Below, piece after piece: positions 28,168-37,579 of a stretch of DNA of 64,000 bases. The notes under the pieces were generated by a model. The model was not told the origin of the DNA. It saw nothing but the letters and a program-made list of their open reading frames with translations, and did no database searches. Position numbers and translations under genes: made by a program. The number at the start of each line of letters is the position of its first letter. The stretch's first letter is position 1. Source of the DNA: Bacteroidales bacterium (lineage in GTDB: Bacteria; Bacteroidota; Bacteroidia; Bacteroidales; Muribaculaceae); NCBI GenBank assembly GCA_910575545.1, contig CAJTFH010000004.1:1-64000 (forward strand). The letters run 5' to 3'.

Positions 28168-29292
28168 TTATTTTTTATAGGATTTTTTGTAGAATTTCTT
28201 ACCGACAACGGTGCATGGGAATGTTTTCTTGCGGATGCGCACTTTCAGCGGTGTGCCCATAGCCGCACAACGGGTATCAACCAGCGCCATAGCCACACTC
28301 TTATCGGTAGAAATCGAGTGGTAGCCTGTGGTCACATAGCCCACCACCTCGTCGGCCTCATCGAGCACCTCATATCCATGACGCGGAATGGCACGGTCGG
28401 CCAGCTCCAGACCGACGAGCTTGCGTGGCGCTCCGGCGGCTTTCTGCGCAGCCACCGCGTCGCGCCCCATGAAGGGGGCTTTGTCGAGCTTGACAAACAT
28501 GGTCAGGCAAGCCTCAACAGGGGTGATGCTGTCGGCAAGTTCGTCGCCGTAGAGCGGAAGCCCCACTTCGAAACGGAGTGTGTCGCGGCAGCCAAGGCCA
28601 CACGGCTCGCAACGTTTGCTCTCCATCAGCAACCGCCACATCTCAACTATGTCGGCATCGCCGCCATACACCTCGAAACCGTCTTCTCCCGTATATCCAG
28701 TGCGGCTGATCAGAACATCGTGGCCGCTGAACTTCGTTTCTTTGAATGTGTAAAACGTCAGGTCGGAACATCCGATGCCCAGCACCTCCTCAACAACCTT
28801 TTCAGCCGTCGGACCCTGGATCGCCAGCTCGGCAGTAACCTCGCTGAGCATCTCCACATCCACACGGAACGGCTTTCCGGGGGTGTCGGGATTGTCATCG
28901 TTCATCCTTTCGGTAATCCAGGCCTCATCTTTAGCGATATTCGAGGCATTGATTACGAGAAGGTATTTGTTCTCATTGAACTTATAAACCAGCAGATCGT
29001 CGACCACACCGCCGTCGCCATGGAGCATCATGCCATAGAGGCACTGCCCCGGCTGGGCCGCGTCGACATCGTTTGAGAAAATGTAGTTAACGAAACGGGT
29101 GGCATCATCACCCGTAACCATAACTTCGCCCATGTGCGACACGTCGAACACTCCGCATTCGTTTCTGACAGCATTGTGCTCCTCAACGATGCCGCGATAC
29201 TGGATAGGCATGTCGAAACCTCCGAATGGGCTCATCAGAGCGCCCTGCGCCACATGGCAGCTGTGGAGGCATGTTTTCTTGTTTTCTTCCAT
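28168..29292 (-). CDS. gcvT: Aminomethyltransferase (T-protein)
   Basis: Transfers the methylene group from H-protein to tetrahydrofolate and releases ammonia. 374 residues, normal length. GGFDMPIQYRGIVEEHNAVR and VFDVSHMGEV near the N-terminus, the folate-site RTGYTGEDGFEVYG, and GLPLYGDEL. It lies 20 bases upstream of gcvH on the minus strand. The C-terminal 20 residues are rich in lysine. Confidence 0.95.
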   Translation of the reverse strand: MEENKKTCLHSCHVAQGALMSPFGGFDMPIQYRGIVEEHNAVRNECGVFDVSHMGEVMVTGDDATRFVNYIFSNDVDAAQPGQCLYGMMLHGDGGVVDDLLVYKFNENKYLLVINASNIAKDEAWITERMNDDNPDTPGKPFRVDVEMLSEVTAELAIQGPTAEKVVEEVLGIGCSDLTFYTFKETKFSGHDVLISRTGYTGEDGFEVYGGDADIVEMWRLLMESKRCEPCGLGCRDTLRFEVGLPLYGDELADSITPVEACLTMFVKLDKAPFMGRDAVAAQKAAGAPRKLVGLELADRAIPRHGYEVLDEADEVVGYVTTGYHSISTDKSVAMALVDTRCAAMGTPLKVRIRKKTFPCTVVGKKFYKKSYKK

Positions 29293-29322
29293 GGTAGTGA
29301 TATCGGTAATTTATGATTGTTT

Positions 29323-30351
29323 CTACTTGGCGGCTAACAGCAGGTCGGCCAGTTGCCCGGCGGAAAGCCCCATTATGATTCCCGGCACATTAACCCCCTC
29401 CATCGCCGACAGAAGGGCTCCCCGTGTCAGCGGCACACCTTGCAGACGCCTCAGCAAGGTGGCGTCTAAATCGCCTGTTATGAAGAAATCGCCTTTGAGG
29501 TCTACGTTTGATATTACGTGCGGACTGCCTGGCGAAGTCTGCAAATCCACAACGAACTCACCCGCTCCCTCAATGCGCACAGGATTCGGTAGCGCATTAC
29601 GGCCTGAACCGTACCGGCGTCCGTAAATCCACCGTTCCTCAAAATAAGGGGCGGCAATCCGGTTTATCTCTTCTATGTCGGCATCGGTCAAAACCATTTC
29701 GCCGTCACAGATTTCCGCCACAGCAAAACTTTTGAAATCCTGCAATCCTATGGAGTGGTTTTCCCTGATGGTAGTGACACGTGAGCGCACCGATTTAACA
29801 CCCTTGGCATCGAGTTTGGTCTGCGAAGGTGTCAGCGCAGCCGTCATGCGCTCAAGATCGGCATCATATAGCATGGTGCCATGCACTATGGCCCGGCTCA
29901 ACGCACCTGTTCCGCCCGGAATGGGAATGTGATAGAAAGCATACCCGCTCACCTTGCGGTCGCCGATGAGAATGTCATTTCGCCCCGTTGCTCCTGCGTC
30001 GAGGCCGAGACAACGAAGCATCGATGCCACCCTGGAGGTGAAACCCCGGAACGTGGTGGCCACCGATTCACATGTGGTGACATGGCTGAACATGATATTG
30101 TTCATATCGGCAAACACACATCCGCCCCCGCTCTTGCGGCGGTAGGTCTGAATCCCCTCCCGGCGGCAGTAATCAAGGTTGACTTCAGCCTCTATCTGCT
30201 GGTTGCGACCGAAGATAACCGTAGGCTCAACCTGCCACATGAAAAAATACTCCCCGTCGTAGTTGCGTGCCAAATGTTCCTCCATAGCCAGATAGAACGG
30301 CAGCCGCCGGGAAGCGTCAGCAACAGCTTCGGGAAGTCTCACATGAATCAT
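29323..30351 (-). CDS. lplA: Lipoate-protein ligase
   Basis: Activates lipoate with ATP and attaches it to lipoyl domains. 342 residues. The cofactor-transferase core has RRKSGGGCVFADMNNIMFSH and NDILIGDRKVSGYAFY, with the catalytic-type lysine in DRKVSG, and IVHGTMLYDADLE; a C-terminal accessory domain follows. The Met at 30351 is chosen because the longer reading frame runs through the promoter at 30381-30412. First gene of lplA-gcvT-gcvH-gcvPA-gcvPB-lpdA, a grouping that gives the glycine cleavage complex its own cofactor-loading enzyme. Confidence 0.88.
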   Translation of the reverse strand: MIHVRLPEAVADASRRLPFYLAMEEHLARNYDGEYFFMWQVEPTVIFGRNQQIEAEVNLDYCRREGIQTYRRKSGGGCVFADMNNIMFSHVTTCESVATTFRGFTSRVASMLRCLGLDAGATGRNDILIGDRKVSGYAFYHIPIPGGTGALSRAIVHGTMLYDADLERMTAALTPSQTKLDAKGVKSVRSRVTTIRENHSIGLQDFKSFAVAEICDGEMVLTDADIEEINRIAAPYFEERWIYGRRYGSGRNALPNPVRIEGAGEFVVDLQTSPGSPHVISNVDLKGDFFITGDLDATLLRRLQGVPLTRGALLSAMEGVNVPGIIMGLSAGQLADLLLAAK

Positions 30352-30380
30352 TGCTTCTTCATTAATATGATTCGACTTCC

Positions 30381-30412
30381 CAAAGATAATCAAACTTCCC
30401 GTCCCCTCCAAA
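30381..30412 (-). promoter_or_regulatory. Promoter of the lplA-gcv operon
   Basis: On the minus strand TTTG (30409-30412) is separated by 20 bases from TATCTTTG (30381-30388), matching the Bacteroidetes -33/-7 arrangement exactly. The predicted start near 30375 leaves a leader of about 24 bases. Confidence 0.75.
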
Positions 30413-30458
30413 TTTTATTTTAAGCCACCCCGGCGGCGGGAGTAAACGGGAAATTACG

Positions 30459-30466
30459 TATCTTTG
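30459..30466 (+). promoter_or_regulatory. Promoter -7 element for ruvB (TATCTTTG)
   Basis: An exact element 21 bases before the ruvB ATG; leader about 15 bases. It is divergent from the lplA promoter, 47 bases away. Confidence 0.6.
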
Positions 30467-30487
30467 TAAGAAATATAGCGATTGTTC

Positions 30488-31519
30488 ATGAACCAAGAGG
30501 ATTTCGACATACACAACGGCGCCTCCGAACGCGACGGTGAATACGAGCGGGCGTTGCGCCCGGGGCGGTTCGAGTCGTTTGCCGGGCAGGAGAAGATTGT
30601 GGAGAATCTTAAGGTATTCGTGCAGGCCGCAAAAATGCGGGGTGAACCGCTCGACCATCTTCTGCTCCACGGCCCTCCAGGGCTTGGGAAAACCACCCTG
30701 TCGGCAATCATCGCCAACGAATTAGGGGTAGGATTCAAAATCACCTCCGGGCCGGTGCTCGACAAGCCCGGCGACCTGGCCGGCATACTCACATCGCTTG
30801 ATGAGAACGATGTGCTTTTTATCGATGAGATACACCGCCTGAGCCACACCGTAGAGGAATACCTCTACTCGGCAATGGAGGATTACCGCATCGACATCAT
30901 GATTGACAAAGGCCCCGGAGCGCGCTCTGTGCAGCTCTCACTGTCGCCTTTCACCCTGGTCGGTGCGACCACTCGCAGCGGACTGCTCACACCACCCCTG
31001 CGCGCCCGTTTCGGCATCGACTGCCATTTGGAATACTACGACCACGAAGTGCTTGAGCGCATCATCCTGCGCTCGGCAGCGCTCTTAGGAGTGAAATGCA
31101 GCGCCGAAGCCGCCCACGAAATCGCCATGCGCTCACGCGGCACTCCCCGAATAGCCAACTCGCTGCTGCGCCGTGTGCGCGACTTCGCCCAGGTGAAAGG
31201 CTCCGGCGACATAGACCCCGAAATAGCCCGTTACGGCCTCGAAGCGCTTAACATCGACCGCTACGGGCTGAACGACATTGACAACAAACTCCTGCTGACC
31301 ATCATAACGAAGTTCCGCGGAGGGCCTGTCGGACTGACCACCATCGCCACAGCCATGGGGGAAGACCCCGGCACGATTGAAGATGTCTACGAGCCTTTCC
31401 TCATCAAAGAGGGATTCCTCAAACGAACCCCACGCGGCCGGGAAGTCACCGACCTGGCCTGGCGCCACCTCGGCATCCACCACCCCGGTCTCGGCGGCCT
31501 CTTCGGCAACGACGTTTAA
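30488..31519 (+). CDS. ruvB: Holliday junction branch-migration helicase RuvB
   Basis: AAA+ motor that drives branch migration with RuvA. 343 residues. Walker [13 protein letters not shown] near residue 60, Walker [10 protein letters not shown], sensor [18 protein letters not shown], and the C-terminal winged helix [29 protein letters not shown]. The ATG at 30488 is preferred over a TTG two codons earlier. The flippase gene begins 62 bases downstream, as in other Bacteroidales. Confidence 0.97.
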   Translation: MNQEDFDIHNGASERDGEYERALRPGRFESFAGQEKIVENLKVFVQAAKMRGEPLDHLLLHGPPGLGKTTLSAIIANELGVGFKITSGPVLDKPGDLAGILTSLDENDVLFIDEIHRLSHTVEEYLYSAMEDYRIDIMIDKGPGARSVQLSLSPFTLVGATTRSGLLTPPLRARFGIDCHLEYYDHEVLERIILRSAALLGVKCSAEAAHEIAMRSRGTPRIANSLLRRVRDFAQVKGSGDIDPEIARYGLEALNIDRYGLNDIDNKLLLTIITKFRGGPVGLTTIATAMGEDPGTIEDVYEPFLIKEGFLKRTPRGREVTDLAWRHLGIHHPGLGGLFGNDV

Positions 31520-31581
31520 CACACATTGCAACCGCCACAGGCCGCAGCCAGAGATCACATAATCCAAGGGAAATCATCACA

Positions 31582-33054
31582 ATGGCAGGAATAAAAAGCC
31601 TATTCAAAGACACGGCCATATACGGGGTCAGCAGCATCGTCGGACGGTTTATCAACTGGTGCCTGGTGCCGATGTATACCTACTGCTTCACAGACGCAGA
31701 ATACGGCGTGGTCACCCACATTTACGCCTATGTGGCATTGGTGCTAACCATACTGACCTACGGCATGGAAACCGGGTTCTTCCGTTTCGCCAACCACGAC
31801 AGATGGCAAAAACCGGGCCAGGTCTACACCACCACCCTCACATCCATCGGGGTGTCATCGGTGTTGTTCATAATCGCCGGATGCCTGCTGTCGGCCGACA
31901 TAGCAGAGTGGCTCGAATGCGGCGCCCATCCGTCGTTCATATGGATGATGGTGATAGCCGTAGGTGTCGACGCCTACACCTCCATCCCATTCGCATACCT
32001 GCGCTACCGCAAACGCCCGGTGAGGTTCGCCACCCTCAAACTCATCAACATCAGCCTAAACATCGGCCTCAACCTGTTTTTCATACTGCTGTGCCCGGTC
32101 ATCTGGCAGAAAGCACCCCAGTGGATCGAATGGTTCTACGACCCTTCATTCGGGATAGGCTACATCTTCATGGCCAACCTCATCAGCTCGCTGACGGTGT
32201 TGCTGCTCCTTGTGCCTGAAATCGTTGCCGAAGGCTACAGTTTCTCCCCGAGGCTGCTAAAAGAGATGCTCCGCTACTCTTTCCCACTGCTGGTGCTCGG
32301 CATCGCCGGCATAATGAACCAGACCATCGACAAAATACTCTACCCCATGCTCATTCCCGACAAAGCCGAAGCCATGGCGGGGCTGGGGGTCTATAGCGCA
32401 AACTATAAAATCGCCATTGTGATGGTCATGTTCATCCAGGCGTTCCGCTTCGCCTACGAACCGTTTATTTTCGCCCAAAACCGACAGCGCGACAACGCAA
32501 AGGGTTATGCCGCCGCCATGAACTGGTTTGTCATCCTTAGCCTGCTGATGTTCCTTGGGGTTATGTATTTCCTGCCGGTACTGAAATATTTCGTATCACC
32601 CAAATATTTCGCCGGGCTGAGGGTCGTGCCCATAATCATGCTCGCAGAGCTGTTTTTCGGCATATTCTTCAACCTGTCGGTGTGGTATAAAATCACCGAC
32701 CGCACCATCTGGGGCACATGGTTCTCGCTCATCGGGCTTGCAGTGACACTGGCGCTCAACATAATCTTCGTGCCACGCTTCGGATATATGGCCTGTGCCT
32801 GGGCGGCCTTCTGCTGCTACGGCGTCATGATGCTGGCAAGCTATCTTGTGGGGCGCCGCAAATACCCCATAGGCTACGACATCCGCCGCATCCTACTCTA
32901 CTTCGCCGCCGCAATGGCCTTGTGGGGGGCGGCCTATCTCGTCACAACCGGCAACAACCTAATCGACTTCCCCACCCGCATCCTGCTGCTGGCCGTCTAC
33001 TGCGGCATAGTCTACCTCGCCGAATTCCGCCACCGCCATCCCCGAACCGCCTAA
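31582..33054 (+). CDS. Polysaccharide/lipid-linked oligosaccharide flippase (Wzx/MATE-like)
   Basis: 490 residues, strongly hydrophobic, about 12-14 predicted membrane helices. The N-terminal DTAIYGVSSIVGRFINWCLVPMYTYCF is typical of the polysaccharide biosynthesis (RfbX/MurJ-like) exporters, and a conserved cytoplasmic loop with YRKRPVRFATLK follows the fourth helix. The substrate is unknown. It probably shares a transcript with ruvB. The + strand base bias flips just after its stop codon. Confidence 0.85.
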   Translation: MAGIKSLFKDTAIYGVSSIVGRFINWCLVPMYTYCFTDAEYGVVTHIYAYVALVLTILTYGMETGFFRFANHDRWQKPGQVYTTTLTSIGVSSVLFIIAGCLLSADIAEWLECGAHPSFIWMMVIAVGVDAYTSIPFAYLRYRKRPVRFATLKLINISLNIGLNLFFILLCPVIWQKAPQWIEWFYDPSFGIGYIFMANLISSLTVLLLLVPEIVAEGYSFSPRLLKEMLRYSFPLLVLGIAGIMNQTIDKILYPMLIPDKAEAMAGLGVYSANYKIAIVMVMFIQAFRFAYEPFIFAQNRQRDNAKGYAAAMNWFVILSLLMFLGVMYFLPVLKYFVSPKYFAGLRVVPIIMLAELFFGIFFNLSVWYKITDRTIWGTWFSLIGLAVTLALNIIFVPRFGYMACAWAAFCCYGVMMLASYLVGRRKYPIGYDIRRILLYFAAAMALWGAAYLVTTGNNLIDFPTRILLLAVYCGIVYLAEFRHRHPRTA

Positions 33055-33167
33055 ACCCTCTGCATCAGGAATCAACCCACATCCCCCTACTCCTCAACCA
33101 CCAACCCAAGGTATGATTCAGAATTTGAACGCAAGCCATGGAATAAGGTTGCTTTTTCAGCCGAAAA

Positions 33168-33199
33168 TTTGGTTAACATTGATAAAAGCGCTACATTTG
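33168..33199 (+). promoter_or_regulatory. Promoter of lpxB
   Basis: TTTG at 33168-33171, 20 bases, then TACATTTG at 33192-33199: a full match to the Bacteroidetes promoter. The predicted start near 33206 gives a leader of about 90 bases. The rest of 33055-33296 shows no gene that I can support. Confidence 0.7.
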
Positions 33200-33296
33200 C
33201 CGAGTTGAATCCCGGTAGCCCATGAGCAATCAAGCTATCGGGGTTTGTCATATGGGTGGAATAACTACAATCAAGAAATATTAGCGGATTTTCAAC

Positions 33297-34421
33297 ATGA
33301 AATATTTCATATCGGCAGGAGAGGCATCGGGAGACCTTCATGGGGGGCCCTTAATCGAGGCTCTGAAGGAATGCGACAAAAATGCGGAATTTGTTTTCCT
33401 TGGTGGCGACTGCATGGCCAAGGCGTCGGGTCATGCGCCGTTGATACACTACCGTGATATGGCCTTTATGGGGTTCAGCGAGGTGTTGCGGCATCTCGGC
33501 AAGGTTTTGGGCAACCTGAAAACCGCCAGGGAAGCAGTGGCGCGTGAGCGCCCCGATGCGCTTGTGCTTATCGATTATCCCAGTTTTAATCTGAAGCTGG
33601 CCGCTTTTGCCCACGGGCTTGGAATTCCGGTCTATTATTATATTTCACCGAAAGTGTGGGCTTGGAAAGAGTGGCGCATCAAAGATATGCGGCGCTACTG
33701 CCGCAAAGTGCTGTCGATCCTCCCTTTTGAGGTGGGCTATTTCAAGGGCAAGGGGATGGAGGTTGAATATGTAGGCAATCCGTCGGTTGAGGAAGTGGAT
33801 GCCCGTGAAGCATCGTTGCCGCCGCGCGGTGAGTTTCTTGCTCGCTGGAATCTGCCGGCAGATAAACCGTTGTTGGCGCTTGTGCCGGGAAGCCGTGTAG
33901 GGGAAATCCGCAACAATCTGCCGGTAATGGATGCTGTGGCGCGGCGCTTTCCGCAGTTTACGGCTGTAATTGCCGGTGCGCCGGGAATCGACGCTTCCAT
34001 CTACAGCGGGTTCTCTTCATTTCCGGTTGTCGGCAACGCCACATTTGAGCTCTTGCGCAATTCTGCTAATGCATTGGTTACGAGCGGCACGGCCACATTG
34101 GAAACCGCCCTGCTGGGCACTCCGCAGGTGGTGTGCTACCGCTCAAACGGTTCCCGCCTGAGCCGCAAGGTGTTGGAGCGGTTCATTAAATGCCCGTTTG
34201 TGTCGCTCCCCAATCTGATTGCGGGTCGCGAAATCGTGCGCGAGCTGCTGCTCGACCGCTGCAATGAAGAGGCGGTTGCCGCCGAACTTGCAGCTATCCT
34301 TCCCGGTGCTCCCTGCCGCGACGAAATGCTGCGCGGCTACGCCCGTATGCGCGGCATCCTGGGCACCTCCGACGCCGCCCGCACCGCCGCCTGCGCCATC
34401 CTCACCGATTTGAAAAATTGA
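33297..34421 (+). CDS. lpxB: Lipid-A-disaccharide synthase
   Basis: GT19 enzyme that condenses UDP-diacylglucosamine with lipid X to form the lipid A disaccharide at the inner membrane. 374 residues. The family N-terminus ISAGEASGDLHGG is followed by YYISPKVWAWKEWRIK, LALVPGSRVGEI and TSGTATLETALLGTPQVV. Codon choice is richer in G/T at third positions than in + strand genes to the left, matching the base-skew switch. The surE gene that often precedes lpxB in this phylum is absent. Confidence 0.95.
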   Translation: MKYFISAGEASGDLHGGPLIEALKECDKNAEFVFLGGDCMAKASGHAPLIHYRDMAFMGFSEVLRHLGKVLGNLKTAREAVARERPDALVLIDYPSFNLKLAAFAHGLGIPVYYYISPKVWAWKEWRIKDMRRYCRKVLSILPFEVGYFKGKGMEVEYVGNPSVEEVDAREASLPPRGEFLARWNLPADKPLLALVPGSRVGEIRNNLPVMDAVARRFPQFTAVIAGAPGIDASIYSGFSSFPVVGNATFELLRNSANALVTSGTATLETALLGTPQVVCYRSNGSRLSRKVLERFIKCPFVSLPNLIAGREIVRELLLDRCNEEAVAAELAAILPGAPCRDEMLRGYARMRGILGTSDAARTAACAILTDLKN

Positions 34422-34441
34422 TGTGCACCAATCGGGGTGTG

Positions 34442-34488
34442 GCAGAATGCTCTGCGAATATCATCCTTTCGCAGGGTTGCGACCCTGC
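34442..34488. terminator. Paired small hairpins between convergent lpxB and the lipoprotein gene
   Basis: GCAGA/TCTGC (34442-34455) and GCAGGGT/ACCCTGC (34471-34477 with 34482-34488, 4-base loop). No T-run; a possible bidirectional terminator or small repeated palindrome. Confidence 0.35.
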
Positions 34489-34499
34489 ATCCAGAGCTG

Positions 34500-35954
34500 C
34501 TATTCTTCGGGGGAAGGCTCGAAGGCTCCGAGTGTGGGCGCAGTGGCCGGGCGGGGAAGGCCGTAGTAGTCGGTTGCGGTGACCGGAAGGGTGAGAGCGG
34601 GGTTGGCGGCGCCTATTGCGGGCGATTTGGGACGCAGACGATAGTCGAACCGGTAGTTCTCGCGCTCGGTGAAATAGAGCGGATCTTTGTCCCAAAGGCA
34701 GCCGATAAAGTGTTCGTCGTCTTCACCGTTGGATTTCATCAGGCAGCAGCGCAGATAAATGCCGGTGTCGTCGAGGTCGCCGTGGCTTAACTCTGTGCCG
34801 TTGCCGTAGATTATCGAGTTGGATATTTCGGCAGTTAAAAATGGCAGTGAGGCATCGGAATCGGCTTCGTCGTTGCTTTCTGTGTCGTTTATCTCAGCTT
34901 CGTTGACATGGACGAACTGCAATGCCGGGCCGCCAAGGGCAGTGAAAAGGTAGTAGTTGGCGATTGTGCAGTGGTTGATTATGTGGCTGCCGCCGACAAG
35001 GCGCAATATTCCCTGTGATGCATCGGCCAGTTCGCAACCTGCGGCAATGATGTTGCTGTGGATGGCCTCGATGATGTAGTTTTTGGTGTTGCGCACCTGC
35101 GAGTTGACCAACGTCAGGGCCGGTGTGTCATCGCCGGTGGCAACATGGTCAAGGGTCAGCCCTGCTGCTGAGTTGCGGATTGTGGCGTGGGTTATGCGGT
35201 TGTCTTTGGAGGTGTTTGTGAACTCGATGCCGCGCCATTGCCCCGACATTATTTCATAGGGGATTGAGGCGGCAACGAAACCGGTGCGGTTGCCTGTCAT
35301 GCTGACGGGATGCTCCGGTGTGCCATCAACATGGAGTGTGCCATGTACCAGTATGCGGGCGTCGTCGTGGAAATAGAGTTCGGTGCCGGCGGGGATAGTG
35401 AGTGTGGCCTCAGGCTCTACCACGAGGCTGTCGTAGACATGATATGGCTTGTCGGACGACAGCTGCGTGTCTGTGGCATAGCGCACGTCGCCGCGAAGCC
35501 TTATGGCATCGCGCCCAGTGGCCTTGACCGGCATCTTGGTTGTCACTCCGTTAGTCAGGAATTCAATATGGGCGAGTATGTCGACCGCCTTATTGAGGTT
35601 GTTTTCCGGCAGTGTGGCTTCCACGAAAATGAATATCGAATCGTGTGCACGGATTTCAACGTTGTTGAATTGGCGTCCGCTGATCCCGTCGACATTCATT
35701 CGGAATGTGCTGTTGGGGTCGTCGCTGAATGTGATCTGGCTGATGTTAAGCCCCTTGCTGTGGCGATTATAGACGATGAAGCGATGGGTGGGTGAAGCGT
35801 CGAGCGTGAACAGCTGCCCCATCCTAACCGTATCTGTCGAGAATGAAGGCTGGTCGGAGGCGGAGTGGGTGAAAGCATCCTCGATGCAGGAGGTCGATCC
35901 TGCCATCGTTGCCGCCACTATGATGATTGCTAATATATGTCGTAGAGATTTCAT
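34500..35954 (-). CDS. Parallel beta-helix lipoprotein
   Basis: 484 residues. The signal peptide ends in the lipobox-like TSC (Cys23), predicting an outer-membrane lipoprotein. An N-terminal Ig-like part (about 35-150) is followed by a right-handed beta-helix (about 175-400) with short repeated strands, and a closing segment with SPAIGAANPAL and DYYGLPRP...LGAFE typical of Bacteroidetes polymorphic-outer-membrane/choice-of-anchor proteins. The substrate or partner is unknown. It is divergent from 36314 across a 359-base gap (35955-36313), AT-rich towards its right end, in which I see no convincing promoter match. Confidence 0.7.
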   Translation of the reverse strand: MKSLRHILAIIIVAATMAGSTSCIEDAFTHSASDQPSFSTDTVRMGQLFTLDASPTHRFIVYNRHSKGLNISQITFSDDPNSTFRMNVDGISGRQFNNVEIRAHDSIFIFVEATLPENNLNKAVDILAHIEFLTNGVTTKMPVKATGRDAIRLRGDVRYATDTQLSSDKPYHVYDSLVVEPEATLTIPAGTELYFHDDARILVHGTLHVDGTPEHPVSMTGNRTGFVAASIPYEIMSGQWRGIEFTNTSKDNRITHATIRNSAAGLTLDHVATGDDTPALTLVNSQVRNTKNYIIEAIHSNIIAAGCELADASQGILRLVGGSHIINHCTIANYYLFTALGGPALQFVHVNEAEINDTESNDEADSDASLPFLTAEISNSIIYGNGTELSHGDLDDTGIYLRCCLMKSNGEDDEHFIGCLWDKDPLYFTERENYRFDYRLRPKSPAIGAANPALTLPVTATDYYGLPRPATAPTLGAFEPSPEE

Positions 35955-36313
35955 GTAAATGCGTGCAAATCCTGTTTCCAGTCACCGGTTATTGGTGCGC
36001 TATTTCCAAGTGTGTTCCGAGTATCTGAAAATATAACGCTGAAGCAGACAGCTTATTGCACCGATTCACATTGAATCCCCATGATGCCGTTCAAATCAGC
36101 TCAGTGTCACTTTATGTCCGGATAGATTAACGTTGAAGCATGCTTCATATTGTTCTGTTTCAGCTTGGCAATGGCGAAAACGTCCGCCGGGAAGAGCCGG
36201 GAATCAGATGGCATATGTTAATATAAATTAATTTGGAGGCTAAAATTTGGATTATTTTACCAAATTAATTATATTGCGAAAAATTAATAAACCAATTCAA
36301 ATTAATATTTGCC

Positions 36314-37535
36314 ATGAGAAAGATTCTCCTCCTTTTGAGCCTTCTGTGTGGCGTGAGCGGCTATGCCGAAGTCAGAACCGTGAAATTCAGAACCGGGTCA
36401 TTCTTGCCTTATGCAGAAGAAACCTTGCCTGAAAAAATTGTAACTACGAGTCCCAATCAAACTGTAGTTAAATATGAATTGATTGACGCAACCATTATAG
36501 ATGACGGACTATATGAAGGGTCGAAATGGTTGCGGGTGCCATCTTTTGGTCTGACTATTGAAGAGGGCACTCCTTCGTTGCCATTTCGTATAGAGACCTT
36601 TGAACTGCCGGTTGGGTGTGATTCGGTGTCGGTGAAAAGTATAGTGGGGCCATATTTTGAAATTTCAATGGAACTAACGCCATCAAGGCCGCCGCTTGTT
36701 GACAGCGGCGATGAGGATTGGACAAAAAATAATGTGAAACCTGTGCGAGCATCTTCATTTAAAGGAGATAGAGATGTGATCAAAATTATTGGATATGAAA
36801 AATATCGTGGAAGGAAACGGGTGTGTATTCAGATTTCGCCGGTTCAATATAATCTTGCGACAATACGGTCCTGACGGTGAAATTCCCAAAGAATTGCAGA
36901 ACCTGAATTTCTATAATAATGGAACTGAAGATGTTGTTGACTCGTTTAATGCAGGACGGTTCTATGTGTTGCATAGGGATCATGGAGCTGTCGATGTTTA
37001 TGGGGATCCTTCAATGATGATCAGGACGGAGGTACCTTGGGCCTATTGCAGCAGCGATTATCATGAAGATTCTAATGGCCTATTTGTTTATTTTGACGAG
37101 CCTGTGTATATTGCTGTAAAAGATGTTATTACCGGGAAGTCGAAAATTCATTATGGAAAACATTTCCCAACATTGACCGCTGATCTTCGTAAGAAAAACG
37201 TATGTATATATGGCCCTAATAGTATTCCATATAAGACTGAAATAGGCTGGCAATTACCAGGTGTGAATAATGGGGACGGTGTCTCACTTAATGTTGTAAA
37301 TAATAATTCAACAAACCGGTTGAGTGTGGCTTATGAATTGCCAGAGACATCAGAACGTGCGGAATTACAAATAAATAATATCTTGACAGGTGCACCGATG
37401 GTTACTCGGTCTATTTCAGCGGCAGATAATTCGGTGGAACTGGATACCTCCTTGTTTGATAGCGGCTATTACGTGGTTGGCGTGACGACTGAGGGTGGGC
37501 AGACCGCACAGGGGCGTTTTGCCGTGGTGAGGTGA
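36314..37535 (+). pseudogene. Decayed gingipain-family (C25) cysteine peptidase gene
   Basis: Two overlapping frames, 36314-36874 (186 aa) and one open from 36780 to 37535 in the +1 frame, read as one product. The first has a signal peptide and a propeptide-like region (WLRVPSFGLTIEEGTPSLPF, then RGRKRVCIQISPVQYN), as in C25 propeptides. The second continues with FYNNG, NAGRFYVLHRDHG, which resembles the segment holding the catalytic His, jumps straight to GDPSMMIRT, a C25 domain-end motif, and ends in a sorting-type domain. The first part of the catalytic domain and the segment with the catalytic Cys are missing, so two internal deletions plus a frameshift are inferred. Base composition is more AT-rich than the neighbours. 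Family assignment is from motif memory and needs a profile search. Confidence 0.6.
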
Positions 37536-37579
37536 GAGGATGGTAATATTAAATTTTAATCACTTAAAATGACATTACT

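Noticed and set aside
33055-33296. Replication origin or terminus at the GC-skew switch
   Set aside because: The skew reverses again near 48 kb and no DnaA-box cluster, dnaA gene or dif-like site was recognised, so a local inversion explains it better.
33087-33341. 84-codon minus-strand frame in the flippase-lpxB gap
   Set aside because: It overlaps the well-formed lpxB promoter and the lpxB start on the other strand and shows no signal or domain; probably chance.
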